Shown: one piece after another, positions 1-7,034 of the stretch | Position numbering within the stretch: position 1 is the stretch's first letter | Layout: each line of letters opens with the position of its first letter | DNA from: Lentisphaeria bacterium | GTDB lineage: Bacteria > Verrucomicrobiota > Lentisphaeria > Victivallales > JAUVCU01 | Reading direction: 5' to 3' | Assembly: GCA_030590715.1 (NCBI GenBank) | Contig: JAUVCU010000048.1 | Coordinates: forward strand, 1-8,709 | Length of the DNA: 8,709 nt | The notes under the pieces: generated by a model | The model's input: only the letters and a program-made list of their open reading frames with translations | Databases searched by the model: none | Told to the model about the DNA's origin: nothing | Position numbers and translations under genes: made by a program

Positions 1-47
1 TCACATTTTGAATATGATATGCACCTTGTACACGCATACCTTCTTTA

Positions 48-638
48 TTGATCACAACCTTGTGTTTTACCTCTAAAAAAGCGTTAACTCTATTATCAAT
101 CTCTGCCGTAATCATTGCTGGTTGCGACAAAAAACCGAAAATGACACCGGCACAAATTGAAGCGCAGCGTATACGTTTTGAAGAACAACAAGCAGAAGCA
201 AAACAACAACGTGAACAGCGAGCAAAAGAGCGAGAACAGAAAAAAAGAGAAGCTGAGGAACATCGCCAATATGTCAAGGATACCAAGCGTTCATTTCTTA
301 GCCTTAGTTTCGCCCGAGTTGAAGACGATGGGGAAGTCATTCTAATACTTAAAAATGTGTCCGGCAAAGATATTAAAGGTCTGCGCGGTGGCTATAGAAT
401 GGAAAATAGTGATGGGGCGTATATGTGGTCCAGCGGGCTCACCATTGATCCAAACATCGGGCAGTTATTCATTGCGAATAATGAGAGTAAAGAGGTTCGC
501 CCATATGGCCTGAAAAATAAAGCAGACAAAGTGGAGATTTTCAAAAGTACCCCAAAGTCTGTTAACTTCTATTTTGAATCAAATGCAATTACCTACATGG
601 ACGATTCCGTTGAGGAGAAGCTCGTAGATCTTAAATAA
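48..638 (+). CDS. Predicted lipoprotein with charged coiled coil, function unknown
   Basis: I do not recognise this 196-residue protein. Residues 10-26 form a lipoprotein signal: Lys-Lys, a hydrophobic stretch, then the lipobox I-A-G-C with Cys26 as the expected lipidated residue. Residues about 30-75 are very rich in Glu, Gln, Lys and Arg and should form a coiled coil or long helix. Residues about 80-190 look like a small beta-rich domain, with alternating hydrophobic residues around VILILKNVSGKDIKG. It is therefore probably membrane-anchored and exported, with the helix as a spacer. The start is uncertain: an in-frame stop lies at 15-17, no ATG or GTG follows it, and TTG at 48 or TTG at 60 are the only usual starts before the signal peptide. 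Neither has a clear Shine-Dalgarno sequence. The gene converges with the pentose phosphate operon, so it is unlikely to be functionally tied to it. Confidence 0.75.
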   Translation: MITTLCFTSKKALTLLSISAVIIAGCDKKPKMTPAQIEAQRIRFEEQQAEAKQQREQRAKEREQKKREAEEHRQYVKDTKRSFLSLSFARVEDDGEVILILKNVSGKDIKGLRGGYRMENSDGAYMWSSGLTIDPNIGQLFIANNESKEVRPYGLKNKADKVEIFKSTPKSVNFYFESNAITYMDDSVEEKLVDLK

Positions 639-656
639 TCATCAGAACTGGAACAG

Positions 657-747
657 CCGGCTTACCTCCTGCGGTAACACCGGATGATCCAACCAAAACC
701 CACACCCTCTGCCAACCTTCTGACGGTCGCCGATACATTATCGACGA
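657..747. other. Two small stem-loops in the convergent intergenic gap
   Basis: The gap between the lipoprotein gene and pgl holds two hairpins. The first pairs CCGG-TTACC (657-666) with GGTAA-CCGG (673-683), with a bulge at 661/678-679. The second pairs TCG-CGATA (727-735) with TATCG-CGA (739-747), with one mismatch and a CAT loop. They lie where transcripts from both sides must end, so a bidirectional termination role is plausible. Neither is followed by a clear T-tract on either strand, so they are not textbook intrinsic terminators. Confidence 0.35.
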
Positions 748-802
748 GTTACGATAAACGTCAAAACTGAATAGATGAGTATAAATACTATTTTAGGCCG
801 GG

Positions 803-1492
803 TTAAATTTGTGTAAAGATGAAAGGATTTGAACACCTTCTGACTATTTTAACAGGAACCTGACTTTCACTTAACTGCTCATCGGAGAACTTCTCGAATG
901 CGTCTCTTTTGCTTTCTCCAATGAAGAAAAGAAAAGGGTACTCTACCGTTGTCAGCAATGCTCTCGACATAGATATTCGCACAGAAGGAGGCTTCGGAGA
1001 GTCGTCAACAAATATGAATCCCTCACTACAGTCTGTCACCGAGCTGTGATCGGGAAAAAGAGAGCAGGTATGTGAATCCGGTCCAACACCAAGCAGGGCA
1101 ATATCAATGCCTTCCGCGAGTGCTTCCGTATAGGAAATGTGTGGAAACTCTTCATCCACTTTTACTTTCAGAACGGCTTCCTCTTTTATCAGCCCTCTAT
1201 CGACCAGTGTTCTCAAAAATAGATCCATGACAAATTTATAATTTGAGTCTTCAGATGTAAGCGGGACAATTCTTTCATCGGCAAAACAGAATCGGACCTT
1301 ACTCCAGACATCCGCACCAATTTCGCCACCCCGCTCCTTTATCTGGTCATAAATTGCCTTGACAGACGAACCTCCGGAAAGCGCAACTGTTATTAAATCT
1401 TTTGTCTTCGCCAACGATTCCAGTGTATTTTTAAAACAATTGAATGACTCTAGAGCAAGTTCATCCAATTGAGTATAGTTAAACATTTGCAT
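803..1492 (-). CDS. pgl: 6-phosphogluconolactonase
   Basis: This enzyme hydrolyses 6-phosphoglucono-delta-lactone to 6-phosphogluconate, the second step of the cytosolic oxidative pentose phosphate pathway. The 229-residue length is normal for the DevB/SOL-type family, which is related to glucosamine-6-phosphate isomerase. Visible motifs are the phosphate-binding LSGGSS (residues 39-43), FADERIVP (70-77) followed by SNY (83-85), and LLGVGPDSHTCSLFP (133-147). The last contains the conserved Asp and His; most members read DGH where this one has DSH, a mild variation. A ribosome binding site (AGGA, 1501-1504 on the minus strand) lies 8 nt from the ATG, supporting this start rather than Met3. 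It is the last gene of the zwf-gnd-unknown-pgl run, 34 nt after the preceding stop. Its neighbours make the lactonase assignment, rather than a sugar-phosphate isomerase, very likely. Confidence 0.95.
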   Translation of the reverse strand: MQMFNYTQLDELALESFNCFKNTLESLAKTKDLITVALSGGSSVKAIYDQIKERGGEIGADVWSKVRFCFADERIVPLTSEDSNYKFVMDLFLRTLVDRGLIKEEAVLKVKVDEEFPHISYTEALAEGIDIALLGVGPDSHTCSLFPDHSSVTDCSEGFIFVDDSPKPPSVRISMSRALLTTVEYPFLFFIGESKRDAFEKFSDEQLSESQVPVKIVRRCSNPFIFTQI

Positions 1493-1526
1493 ATTATTTG
1501 TCCTATTATTTGGCTTACAGTTGATA

Positions 1527-2945
1527 TTATAACGGTGTTACAAGACTTCTGTAGCCAAAAAGGTTGCGTTCAACGATCATTTCCTGAACCGATTCAGGGA
1601 CATCATTAAACCAGCTCGTATCTCCGAGCGATATTTTTGTAACAAGTTCATGGCTGTTAAAGGTTCTTATCTCATCCGAATGATCTTCAAAGTCAACCAT
1701 TTTCCCATTATCCAGCAAATGCATGAACAGATGGGAAAGGTTTTCCGGGACAGGAATATCTCTTAAGGTCTGAAGTTGTCCATTATTCAACAAGTTAGGG
1801 TAAACATACAATTTTGTATCCCTCGTAAATAACTTTCCGCATGCAGCCAGGAGTCCTCCTTCTTCCGCGTGATAATAGCGTTCCTCGAAAATAGTTTTTA
1901 CATTGTCAACACTTGTCAGAAAACGTATTCGTCCCCGACAGAAATGTGCAAAATATTCACTTAACCGGAAGTAACGAAGGTAGTGCGTTATCATTACTTT
2001 ATACCCGAGCCGGGTCAGCAGTTCAATTCTATTGAGCATCTCTTTGCGCCCAAATCCGGGTTCATTTATGAAACTAGCCATATTCATTTCAAATATAACT
2101 TCCACTTTATCCGGGTCACCGCCCTCTGTTTCAACGAACTGTTTCAGCCCTTTTTGTACCATATCAACATTAACATTTGTCACCGGTCGAAACGTTCCGC
2201 GAAGTGCCAGTACATCCTTTTTATACAGTTCCTCCGATGCAAGAGAAGCTTGGCCATCCATATTAAATAGTGCCGCATTGGCCAGGCCGGATTCAACAAG
2301 GTAGAGAACCATTAAACGGTTATCAATATCGTTAAACTGAGGACCTGAGAAGTGTATATAGTCAATCTCAATTCTATCACCGCCAAGGTCCTCAGAGAGA
2401 GAATTGATCAGTTCCAATGGAGAATGGTGGTAATAAAACGCCCCGTAGATCAGATTAATACCAAGTACTCCAAGCGCATGCTGCTGGGCCTGATTCGAGC
2501 CGTCAAACATCCTGACATGCATAATAATCTCACAAGGATCAGCCCCAGGCTGTAATTGTAACTTAATGCCAACCCACCCATGACACTCGCGGTTTGTTTT
2601 GTAACTTCTGGCGGCAACAGTGTCTGCAAACGAGAAAAAGGTTGTGTTTTCCGGCCGCTTGTTATCGAGCCGCTTTATCAGAAGGTCATACTCGTGATTG
2701 ACCATTGTCTCAACGCGGGACCTCGACACATAGCGTCCACAACTCACCTGTCCGTATATAGAATCACTTATCTGCATGTCATAGGCCGAAATCGTTTTGG
2801 CAACAGTACCTGCAGCAGCTCCTGCCTGGAAAAAATGCCGAGCAACTTCCTGCCCTGCTCCGATTTCTGCCAGCGTTCCATATATTGACTGGTCCAGGTT
2901 AATTTTAAGAGCTTTCTCCAGTGTACTCATGTTTTGTTTATCCAT
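1527..2945 (-). CDS. Conserved protein of unknown function inside the pentose phosphate operon
   Basis: This 472-residue soluble-looking protein has no signal peptide or membrane segment. I recognise its general pattern from a widespread bacterial family whose database names are, from memory, unreliable (for example 'TonB-dependent receptor' or 'nicotinate-nucleotide adenylyltransferase'). The sequence supports neither: there is no beta-barrel or TonB box, and no nucleotidyltransferase HxGH motif. Family-like blocks are AEIGAGQEVARHFFQAG near the N-terminus, CGRYVSRSRVE (residues 69-79), HGWVGIKLQLQPG, HVRMFD, GVLGINLIYGAFYYH, DRIEIDYIHFSGP, ALRGTFRPVTN, and GKLFTRDTKLYVYPN near the C-terminus. 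These are rich in His, Arg, Asp and Glu and suggest an enzyme. A strong ribosome binding site (GGGAG, 2952-2956) is 6 nt from the ATG at 2945, favouring this start over Met6. It lies between gnd (178 nt upstream) and pgl (34 nt downstream), so a link to NADPH or sugar-phosphate metabolism is inferred. Confidence 0.9.
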   Translation of the reverse strand: MDKQNMSTLEKALKINLDQSIYGTLAEIGAGQEVARHFFQAGAAAGTVAKTISAYDMQISDSIYGQVSCGRYVSRSRVETMVNHEYDLLIKRLDNKRPENTTFFSFADTVAARSYKTNRECHGWVGIKLQLQPGADPCEIIMHVRMFDGSNQAQQHALGVLGINLIYGAFYYHHSPLELINSLSEDLGGDRIEIDYIHFSGPQFNDIDNRLMVLYLVESGLANAALFNMDGQASLASEELYKKDVLALRGTFRPVTNVNVDMVQKGLKQFVETEGGDPDKVEVIFEMNMASFINEPGFGRKEMLNRIELLTRLGYKVMITHYLRYFRLSEYFAHFCRGRIRFLTSVDNVKTIFEERYYHAEEGGLLAACGKLFTRDTKLYVYPNLLNNGQLQTLRDIPVPENLSHLFMHLLDNGKMVDFEDHSDEIRTFNSHELVTKISLGDTSWFNDVPESVQEMIVERNLFGYRSLVTPL

Positions 2946-2951
2946 TGTACT

Positions 2952-2956
2952 CTCCC
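2952..2956 (-). promoter_or_regulatory. Strong ribosome binding site of the unknown operon gene
   Basis: On the minus strand this reads GGGAG, 6 nt before the ATG at 2945. No such motif precedes the second Met codon five codons later, so it decides the start. Confidence 0.75.
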
Positions 2957-2977
2957 TTTTACGCTTTCTTCACAGCT

Positions 2978-2999
2978 CTTTATCATGTCAATAATAAAG
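2978..2999. promoter_or_regulatory. Candidate operator-like dyad upstream of the unknown gene
   Basis: CTTTATCAT (2978-2986) and ATAATAAAG (2991-2999) are inverted repeats, 8 of 9 positions matching, around a 4-nt centre. The dyad lies 33 nt before the start codon of the unknown gene, inside the unusually long 178-nt gap after gnd. It could bind a regulator or form a weak hairpin in the mRNA. AT-rich dyads of this size also arise by chance. Confidence 0.3.
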
Positions 3000-3068
3000 A
3001 ACTCAGCGGAGTTACTTGTTGTTACAGTAAAATCAGACGGTGTCTGTACTCATACGAAAACACAGTTA

Positions 3069-3098
3069 AGCTCCTACAATCCTAATGATGCAGGAGCT
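3069..3098. other. Stem-loop between gnd and the unknown gene
   Basis: AGCTCCTACA (3069-3078) pairs with TGCAGGAGCT (3089-3098). The stem is ten base pairs including one wobble or mismatch position, depending on strand, with a 10-nt loop. It begins 25 nt after the gnd stop on the minus strand. No T-tract follows, so an mRNA processing, stabilising or attenuation stem is more likely than a full terminator. Confidence 0.5.
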
Positions 3099-3123
3099 CA
3101 ATCCTGTTACGACTCAGACTCTG

Positions 3124-4578
3124 TTAAACATCGTACGTTGTCGATGTTGTCGTCCCGCCAAGTTCACACCAGTCCGTATGGAAAAACTGACCGCGTGGTT
3201 TATCGATGCGCTCATATGTGTGAGCCCCAAAAAAGTCGCGTTGAGCCTGCAGCATATTAGCCGGAAGGCGTTCTGAACGGTATGAATCGTAGTAGCTCAA
3301 TCCACTGGCAAAAGTAGGCACAGGTATTCCAACTGTAACAGCTGTAGCGATAACGCGGCGCCAGGCCGCCTGGCAGCGGTCTATAATAGCTTTAAAGTGG
3401 TCATCCAGCAGTAGATTTGCCAACTCTGAATCCTTTTCAAAAGCTTCCTTGATTTGTTCAAGGAAGCTAGCGCGAATAATACAGCCCCCGCGCCACATCA
3501 GTGCGATCTCTCCATAGTTCAGATTCCAGTCAAATTCTTTAGCGGCTTCTTTCAACAGTTGAAACCCCTGAGCGTATGAGCAGATTTTCGAAGCAAAGAG
3601 CGCTTGCCTCAAGTCTTCCAGAAAAACCTCCTTGTCGCCTTCAAATACAACTTCCGGCCCAGTCAGTTTTTTACTGGCTGCCACACGCTCTTCCTTGATA
3701 GCTGATAGACAGCGGGCAAATACAGCTTCCGCAATGGTTGGTGATGCCACTCCAAGGTCGAGAGCACTGACGCTCGTCCACTTTCCGGTACCTTTTTGGC
3801 CTGCTGTATCAAGTACAATATCAACGACAGGCTTCCCTGTTTCGGGGTCTATTTTCTTTAAAATTTGAGCGGTAATTTCAATAAGATAACTATCAAGTTC
3901 TCCTTTATTCCAGTCTTCGAAAACAGTCTGCATCTCTTCTGTCGACAAGCCGAGATAGCTACTCATAAGAGAATACGCCTCACAAATCATCTGCATGTCA
4001 CCGTATTCAATACCGTTATGTACCATTTTCACGTAATGTCCGGCACCTTCTTGTCCGATCCACTCACAGCAAGGACTCCCGTCTTCCACTTTTGCAGCAA
4101 CAGATTGAAAAATCGGCTTCACATATTTCCATGCGTCCTTGTTACCGCCCGGCATCATAGAAGGTCCCTTCAGAGCCCCCTCTTCGCCGCCTGACACTCC
4201 ACAACCGATAAACAAAATACCTTTATCGGAAAGATATTGAGATCTTCTGCTGGAATCGAGGTAGTGGGTATTTCCGCCGTCAATAATAATGTCCCCTTCC
4301 TCAAGATGTGGGAGCAGTTGCTCAATTAAGGCATCGACAGCAGGCCCCGCCTTCACCATCGCCATAACTTTACGGGGACGGTCCAGATTTGAAATAAGCT
4401 CTTCCACAGAAGAGCATCCAATAATATTTTTTCCTTTGGCACGGCCGTTAACAAAGTTTTCAACTTTCGATACGGTTCGGTTATATACCGCAACGGTAAA
4501 ACCTTTGCTTTCCATATTAAGAACCAGATTCTCTCCCATTACGGCCAAACCAACTAAACCTATGTCTGCTTTACTCAT
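3124..4578 (-). CDS. gnd: 6-phosphogluconate dehydrogenase, decarboxylating
   Basis: This enzyme oxidises and decarboxylates 6-phosphogluconate to ribulose 5-phosphate and CO2, giving NADPH. With the start at 4578 the product is 484 residues, the normal length of the long, homodimeric type. An N-terminal Rossmann motif [12 protein letters not shown] (7-18) is followed by VYNRT (31-35), whose Arg-Thr is typical of NADP specificity. Further motifs are [12 protein letters not shown] (101-112), SGGEEGA (129-135), and the family signature [15 protein letters not shown] (181-195) with catalytic Lys184 and Glu191. The C-terminus GQFFHTDW ends in the usual tail. The reading frame stays open to an ATG at 4659, but that would add 27 atypical residues and overlap zwf. 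The ATG at 4578 has a good GAAGG ribosome binding site and gives the family-typical [10 protein letters not shown]. It follows the zwf stop by 43 nt. Confidence 0.97.
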   Translation of the reverse strand: MSKADIGLVGLAVMGENLVLNMESKGFTVAVYNRTVSKVENFVNGRAKGKNIIGCSSVEELISNLDRPRKVMAMVKAGPAVDALIEQLLPHLEEGDIIIDGGNTHYLDSSRRSQYLSDKGILFIGCGVSGGEEGALKGPSMMPGGNKDAWKYVKPIFQSVAAKVEDGSPCCEWIGQEGAGHYVKMVHNGIEYGDMQMICEAYSLMSSYLGLSTEEMQTVFEDWNKGELDSYLIEITAQILKKIDPETGKPVVDIVLDTAGQKGTGKWTSVSALDLGVASPTIAEAVFARCLSAIKEERVAASKKLTGPEVVFEGDKEVFLEDLRQALFASKICSYAQGFQLLKEAAKEFDWNLNYGEIALMWRGGCIIRASFLEQIKEAFEKDSELANLLLDDHFKAIIDRCQAAWRRVIATAVTVGIPVPTFASGLSYYDSYRSERLPANMLQAQRDFFGAHTYERIDKPRGQFFHTDWCELGGTTTSTTYDV

Positions 4579-4586
4579 TACATCTA

Positions 4587-4591
4587 CCTTC
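4587..4591 (-). promoter_or_regulatory. Ribosome binding site deciding the gnd start
   Basis: On the minus strand this reads GAAGG, 8 nt before the ATG at 4578. It supports the short, family-typical start over the upstream in-frame ATG at 4659, which lies inside zwf. Confidence 0.7.
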
Positions 4592-4621
4592 ATTGTTGTA
4601 TTAAATATTTTATGATTTTTC

Positions 4622-6163
4622 TTAAATGTCATTGCGCCATTTCCCGCCGCACTTTTCAATCAGGCTGTCAGCTGCTCTCGGCCCCCAACTGCCTGAGCTA
4701 TAAAACTTAAGCTTGTCTTCGCCCTGCTTTTCCCACTGTTTCAATACAGGGGTGAGAAGCTCCCATGCTTTTGAAATGAAGTCACTTCGTATGAACAGGG
4801 TTTGATCGCCAAGCATGGAGTCAAGCAATAAACGGCCGTAGGCATCCGTGTTATCTGCATCAAAAACATCTGAATATTTAAAGTCCATACTTAAGTTCCC
4901 CATACAGAGCTTCGGGCCCGGTTTCTTTGCATTAAATGACAAACTGACTCCTTCATCAGGCTGTACATTTAATACAAGCACATTCGGGCTGAGCGGCTGT
5001 GAGTCACTATTTCCAAAAATTGAGTGCGGGATCTCTTTGAATGTAATTGCAATTTCACTACTTCTCTTTGCAAGTCTTTTGCCGGAACGAAGAAAAAACG
5101 GAACACCTTTCCACCGCCAGTTATCTATGAATAATTTGGCGGCCACAAATGTTTCTGTTGTCGATCCTTTATCAACACCTTCTTCATCGCGGTAGGCGTA
5201 TTTCTCCTCACCATCTTGCTTCGAATACGTGTATTGCCCTCTGACAAAACTTTCATTAATATCATCTGTGCTCCAGCTTCTAATTGAATTCAGCAGCTTT
5301 ACTTTTTCATTTCTTATACTGTTTGCATCAAATGAGTTTGGAGGTTCCATGGCCACCAGGCAAAGCATAACCAGCATGTGATTCTGGAACATGTCACGCA
5401 GTAACCCAGACTGTTCATAAAATCCGGCACGGTGTTCAACCCCGATCGACTCCGAAACGGTTATCTGTATATTGTCGATATATTTATTGTTCCAAAGCGG
5501 CTCAAAGATCATATTTGCAAAACGAAGCATAAGAATGTTCTGAACTGTTTCTTTGGCAAGGTAGTGATCGATTCTATATATCTGATCTTCTTTGAGCACA
5601 CTCCACAATTCCTGATCAAGCTTATTTGCGCTTTCCGAGTCAAAACCGAATGGCTTTTCAATTATCACCCGCCTGCTCGTTTCTCCGGGAACAGGTTCAT
5701 CAACAAGACCTGCAGCTCCAAGATTTTTAACGATTGTCTCGTAAAGATTTGCCGGTGTTGACAGGTAATAAACTCTTACCATCTCTTCATATTTTTCAGC
5801 TTCTAACTGCTCAATTTTAGAAGACAGTTTTCCGTAGGTTTCATCCTCTCCGTAGCCACCGGAAACATAAAATAATTTTCTTGTAAAAAGGTCAAATAAA
5901 TCTTTTTCTTTCTGAGACTTCAGAGTTCCGCGAACATCATTGTTCATTTTCTCCCGGAACGACTCATCATCCATTTTAGTTCGGGCACAGCCTATTATTT
6001 TTGTCTCATCATTCAACAGGCCATTCTTATACAAACCGAAAAGCGAAGGGATAAGCTTACGTTTCGTAAGATCACCAGACGCCCCAAAAATTACCACTGT
6101 ACTTGCCGGAGCAATTAACTCCTGACAAAATCCATTGCCTAGCCCACATGAAATTCCCGCCAT
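4622..6163 (-). CDS. zwf: Glucose-6-phosphate 1-dehydrogenase
   Basis: This enzyme oxidises glucose 6-phosphate to 6-phosphogluconolactone with NADP (or NAD), the entry step of the oxidative pentose phosphate pathway. The 513-residue length is typical. Motifs are the N-terminal nucleotide-binding [13 protein letters not shown] (27-39), an Arg at 61 suited to the NADP 2'-phosphate, IEKPFG (169-174), the substrate signature RIDHYLAKE (197-205), and RDMFQNHM with His262 at the catalytic position. The signature carries Ala where RIDHYLGKE is usual, a conservative change. It is the first gene of the operon, and gnd follows after 43 nt. The start at 6163 is the only ATG before the Rossmann motif. 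Its ribosome binding site is weak (AGAG, 10 nt away), which may matter for the relative amounts of the operon's proteins. The absence of edd/eda nearby points to the pentose phosphate rather than the Entner-Doudoroff route. Confidence 0.97.
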   Translation of the reverse strand: MAGISCGLGNGFCQELIAPASTVVIFGASGDLTKRKLIPSLFGLYKNGLLNDETKIIGCARTKMDDESFREKMNNDVRGTLKSQKEKDLFDLFTRKLFYVSGGYGEDETYGKLSSKIEQLEAEKYEEMVRVYYLSTPANLYETIVKNLGAAGLVDEPVPGETSRRVIIEKPFGFDSESANKLDQELWSVLKEDQIYRIDHYLAKETVQNILMLRFANMIFEPLWNNKYIDNIQITVSESIGVEHRAGFYEQSGLLRDMFQNHMLVMLCLVAMEPPNSFDANSIRNEKVKLLNSIRSWSTDDINESFVRGQYTYSKQDGEEKYAYRDEEGVDKGSTTETFVAAKLFIDNWRWKGVPFFLRSGKRLAKRSSEIAITFKEIPHSIFGNSDSQPLSPNVLVLNVQPDEGVSLSFNAKKPGPKLCMGNLSMDFKYSDVFDADNTDAYGRLLLDSMLGDQTLFIRSDFISKAWELLTPVLKQWEKQGEDKLKFYSSGSWGPRAADSLIEKCGGKWRNDI

Positions 6164-6400
6164 ACATCTACATCTCTATTTTATTAAACTGTTTTCGATG
6201 CCTGACACTTAACATTATTAATGCCACCTTTTCGATATAGTTCGCACCTCCAGCACACAAATAACGTGAAACAGTTGAGTGACAAAGACTTAAATACATC
6301 AAACATTTTATTGCTACTTTTATCACATAATAAAAACACAATATTGTAACCATATTTCTTCATGTAAAAGCAGGAAAAATCATTCATGTAATAAATTGAT
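6164..6400 (-). promoter_or_regulatory. Upstream (probable promoter) region of the zwf operon
   Basis: This AT-rich stretch holds no plausible gene and must contain or lead to the zwf promoter. A -10-like TACAAT occurs on the minus strand at 6348-6343, but it lacks a convincing -35 at normal spacing. An inverted pair, AACTGTTTTC (6187-6196) and GAAACAGTT (6268-6276), and a direct repeat TTTTCGAT (6192-6199 and 6229-6236) lie close to the start codon and could be regulator sites. None is strong enough to name a factor. Confidence 0.3.
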
Positions 6401-6502
6401 TTTATTTACGGATTATCTCTCCAATACAAATCAGACAGGAATATGATTTGCAAGGCAGTTCTCCGGCAGGGGGAATCAACAAAATATCATTTTACGACAC
6501 TT

Positions 6503-6513
6503 CCCCATGTAGG
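6503..6513. repeat. Left copy of 11-bp target-site duplication
   Basis: CCCCATGTAGG here matches CCCCATGCAGG at 6659-6669 in 10 of 11 positions. Each copy lies exactly 1 nt outside the inverted repeats of the element, as expected for a target-site duplication with one later mutation. Confidence 0.7.
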
Positions 6514-6514
6514 C

Positions 6515-6657
6515 AATGCCGTTGACTTAAGAAAAGCGGTGCGGAGCACCGCACTCCAAAGCGGACTTCGTCCGCGATATTTTGCCGAGTGAAACGAGGC
6601 TTTGGAGTGCTGAGCTTTGCTCAGCTTTAAATTTAAAACGCTTAAGTCAACGACATT
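6515..6657. mobile_element. MITE-like non-coding element with terminal inverted repeats and nested palindromes
   Basis: The ends are 17-bp inverted repeats, AATGCCGTTGACTTAAG (6515-6531) and its complement at 6641-6657, with one mismatch. The flanks are 11-bp direct repeats (6503-6513 and 6659-6669). Inside are three perfect hairpins: GCGGTGC/GCACCGC (6536-6552, loop GGA), GCGGAC/GTCCGC (6561-6575, loop TTC) and GCTGAGC/GCTCAGC (6609-6625, loop TTT). A 12-bp stem GCACTCCAAAGC (6551-6562) pairs with 6599-6610. The palindrome TTTAAATTTAAA (6626-6637) adjoins the right end. The GC-rich hairpins contrast with the AT-rich surroundings. It encodes no credible protein; the 61-residue open frame across its right half is accidental. 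Structure and flanks fit a short non-autonomous element moved in trans. Which transposase moves it cannot be told from here. Confidence 0.75.
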
Positions 6658-6658
6658 A

Positions 6659-6669
6659 CCCCATGCAGG
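6659..6669. repeat. Right copy of 11-bp target-site duplication
   Basis: CCCCATGCAGG is the partner of 6503-6513. The two copies are 156 nt apart, a multiple of three. Removing the insert joins the two halves of the transposase pseudogene in frame (TTLPH to AGVNGEF). Confidence 0.7.
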
Positions 6670-6811
6670 TGTTAATGGAGAATTCAGTATTAGCGAACCT
6701 GAAGTTGGTGCTGAGTAAGCATATATTGAGAACGAGGCTGAGCATCATGAAAGAACTTGCTTTATAAGATGAATCTCTTGTTTTCAAGGGGGAACATTTA
6801 TTTGATTAATA

Positions 6812-6870
6812 GCGCTTCTTCAGAGCGCATAATTGGGAGAAATAAAGAACCTATGGCAGGAAGCCATAGG
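6812..6870. repeat. Two hairpins downstream of the transposase remnant
   Basis: GCGCT (6812-6816) pairs with AGCGC (6824-6828). CCTATGGC (6850-6857) pairs perfectly with GCCATAGG (6863-6870) around AGGAA. The right arm of the second can alternatively form CATAG-G-CTATG (6865-6875). IS200-like elements carry subterminal hairpins recognised by the Y1 transposase, so these may be the decayed right end of the element. They could also be unrelated small stems or a terminator of a lost gene. Confidence 0.45.
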
Positions 6871-6943
6871 CTATGAAATAATGCACGTTTCGCGGTATCA
6901 AAACGCCACAATAACTAAAATCAACAATTCATAAAAACATCAT

Positions 6944-7034
6944 ATTTCCCCGTTTAAGCAGCTGATATTTTTTTATGATAATAGAGTGGTTAGAGTTTGG
7001 TAAATATGAATCTCTGCTGTCTTAAACGGGAAAT
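6944..7034. repeat. Second foldback element with 19-nt inverted arms
   Basis: The left arm ATTTCCCCGTTTAAGCAGC (6944-6962) pairs with the right arm (7016-7034), with one extra C on the left and one extra T on the right. A shorter inner pair ATATTT/AAATAT (6965-6970, 7002-7007) extends the fold. The 10-bp near-repeats ATAAAAACAT (6931-6940) and ATAAAAATAT (7038-7047) lie 3 nt outside each arm. It may be a second small MITE-like insertion. It could also be a long transcript hairpin about 150 nt beyond the asrC stop. No coding sequence is present. Confidence 0.5.

Larger units (their letters stand above)
6443..6806 (+). pseudogene. Decayed IS200-like (Y1, REP-associated type) transposase, C-terminal part, split by a small repeat element
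   Basis: Translation of 6443-6508 gives RQGESTKYHFTTLPH, resembling the K-G-x-S-S-K-W...T-F-P-H block of IS200-like Y1 transposases. After the inserted element, 6659-6763 continues in the same frame with GEFSIS, then Y-I-E-N-E-A-E-H-H-E-R-T-C-F. From memory the family pattern is G-A-F-S-V-S, then Y-I-x-x-Q-x-x-H-H-x-x-x-T-F. The spacing matches exactly: 13 residues from the F of FSIS to Y, and 6 from the first H to the final F. A TAA interrupts between GAE and AYIEN, where family members usually have Lys or Arg. A frameshift near 6764 then gives DESLVFKGEHLFD (6768-6806), resembling the family's terminal D-E-Y-x-x-F-L-K...F-D. The N-terminal catalytic HUH part is not seen. It is non-functional, and its 5' limit is uncertain. 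Confidence 0.65.

Noticed and set aside
1983..2888. Several plus-strand open frames opposite the unknown gene, and others opposite gnd, zwf and asrC
   Set aside because: They are antisense shadows of strongly supported coding sequences and lack ribosome binding sites or protein motifs.
4579..4659. N-terminal extension of gnd to the ATG at 4659
   Set aside because: It adds 27 residues not typical of the family and overlaps the end of zwf. The ATG at 4578 has a proper ribosome binding site and gives the family-typical N-terminus.
6343..6348. A sigma-70 promoter for zwf with TACAAT as -10
   Set aside because: No acceptable -35 lies at 16-18 nt, so it is only mentioned in the upstream-region entry and not called as a promoter.
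6168..6387. Two overlapping minus-strand frames of 61 and 67 residues before zwf
   Set aside because: They lie in AT-rich upstream DNA, are Cys/Tyr/Phe-rich without domain pattern, and overlap each other in different frames.
6582..6767. 61-residue open frame on the plus strand
   Set aside because: It runs across the palindromic half of the mobile element and then through the transposase remnant in the wrong frame. It shows no protein-like pattern of its own.
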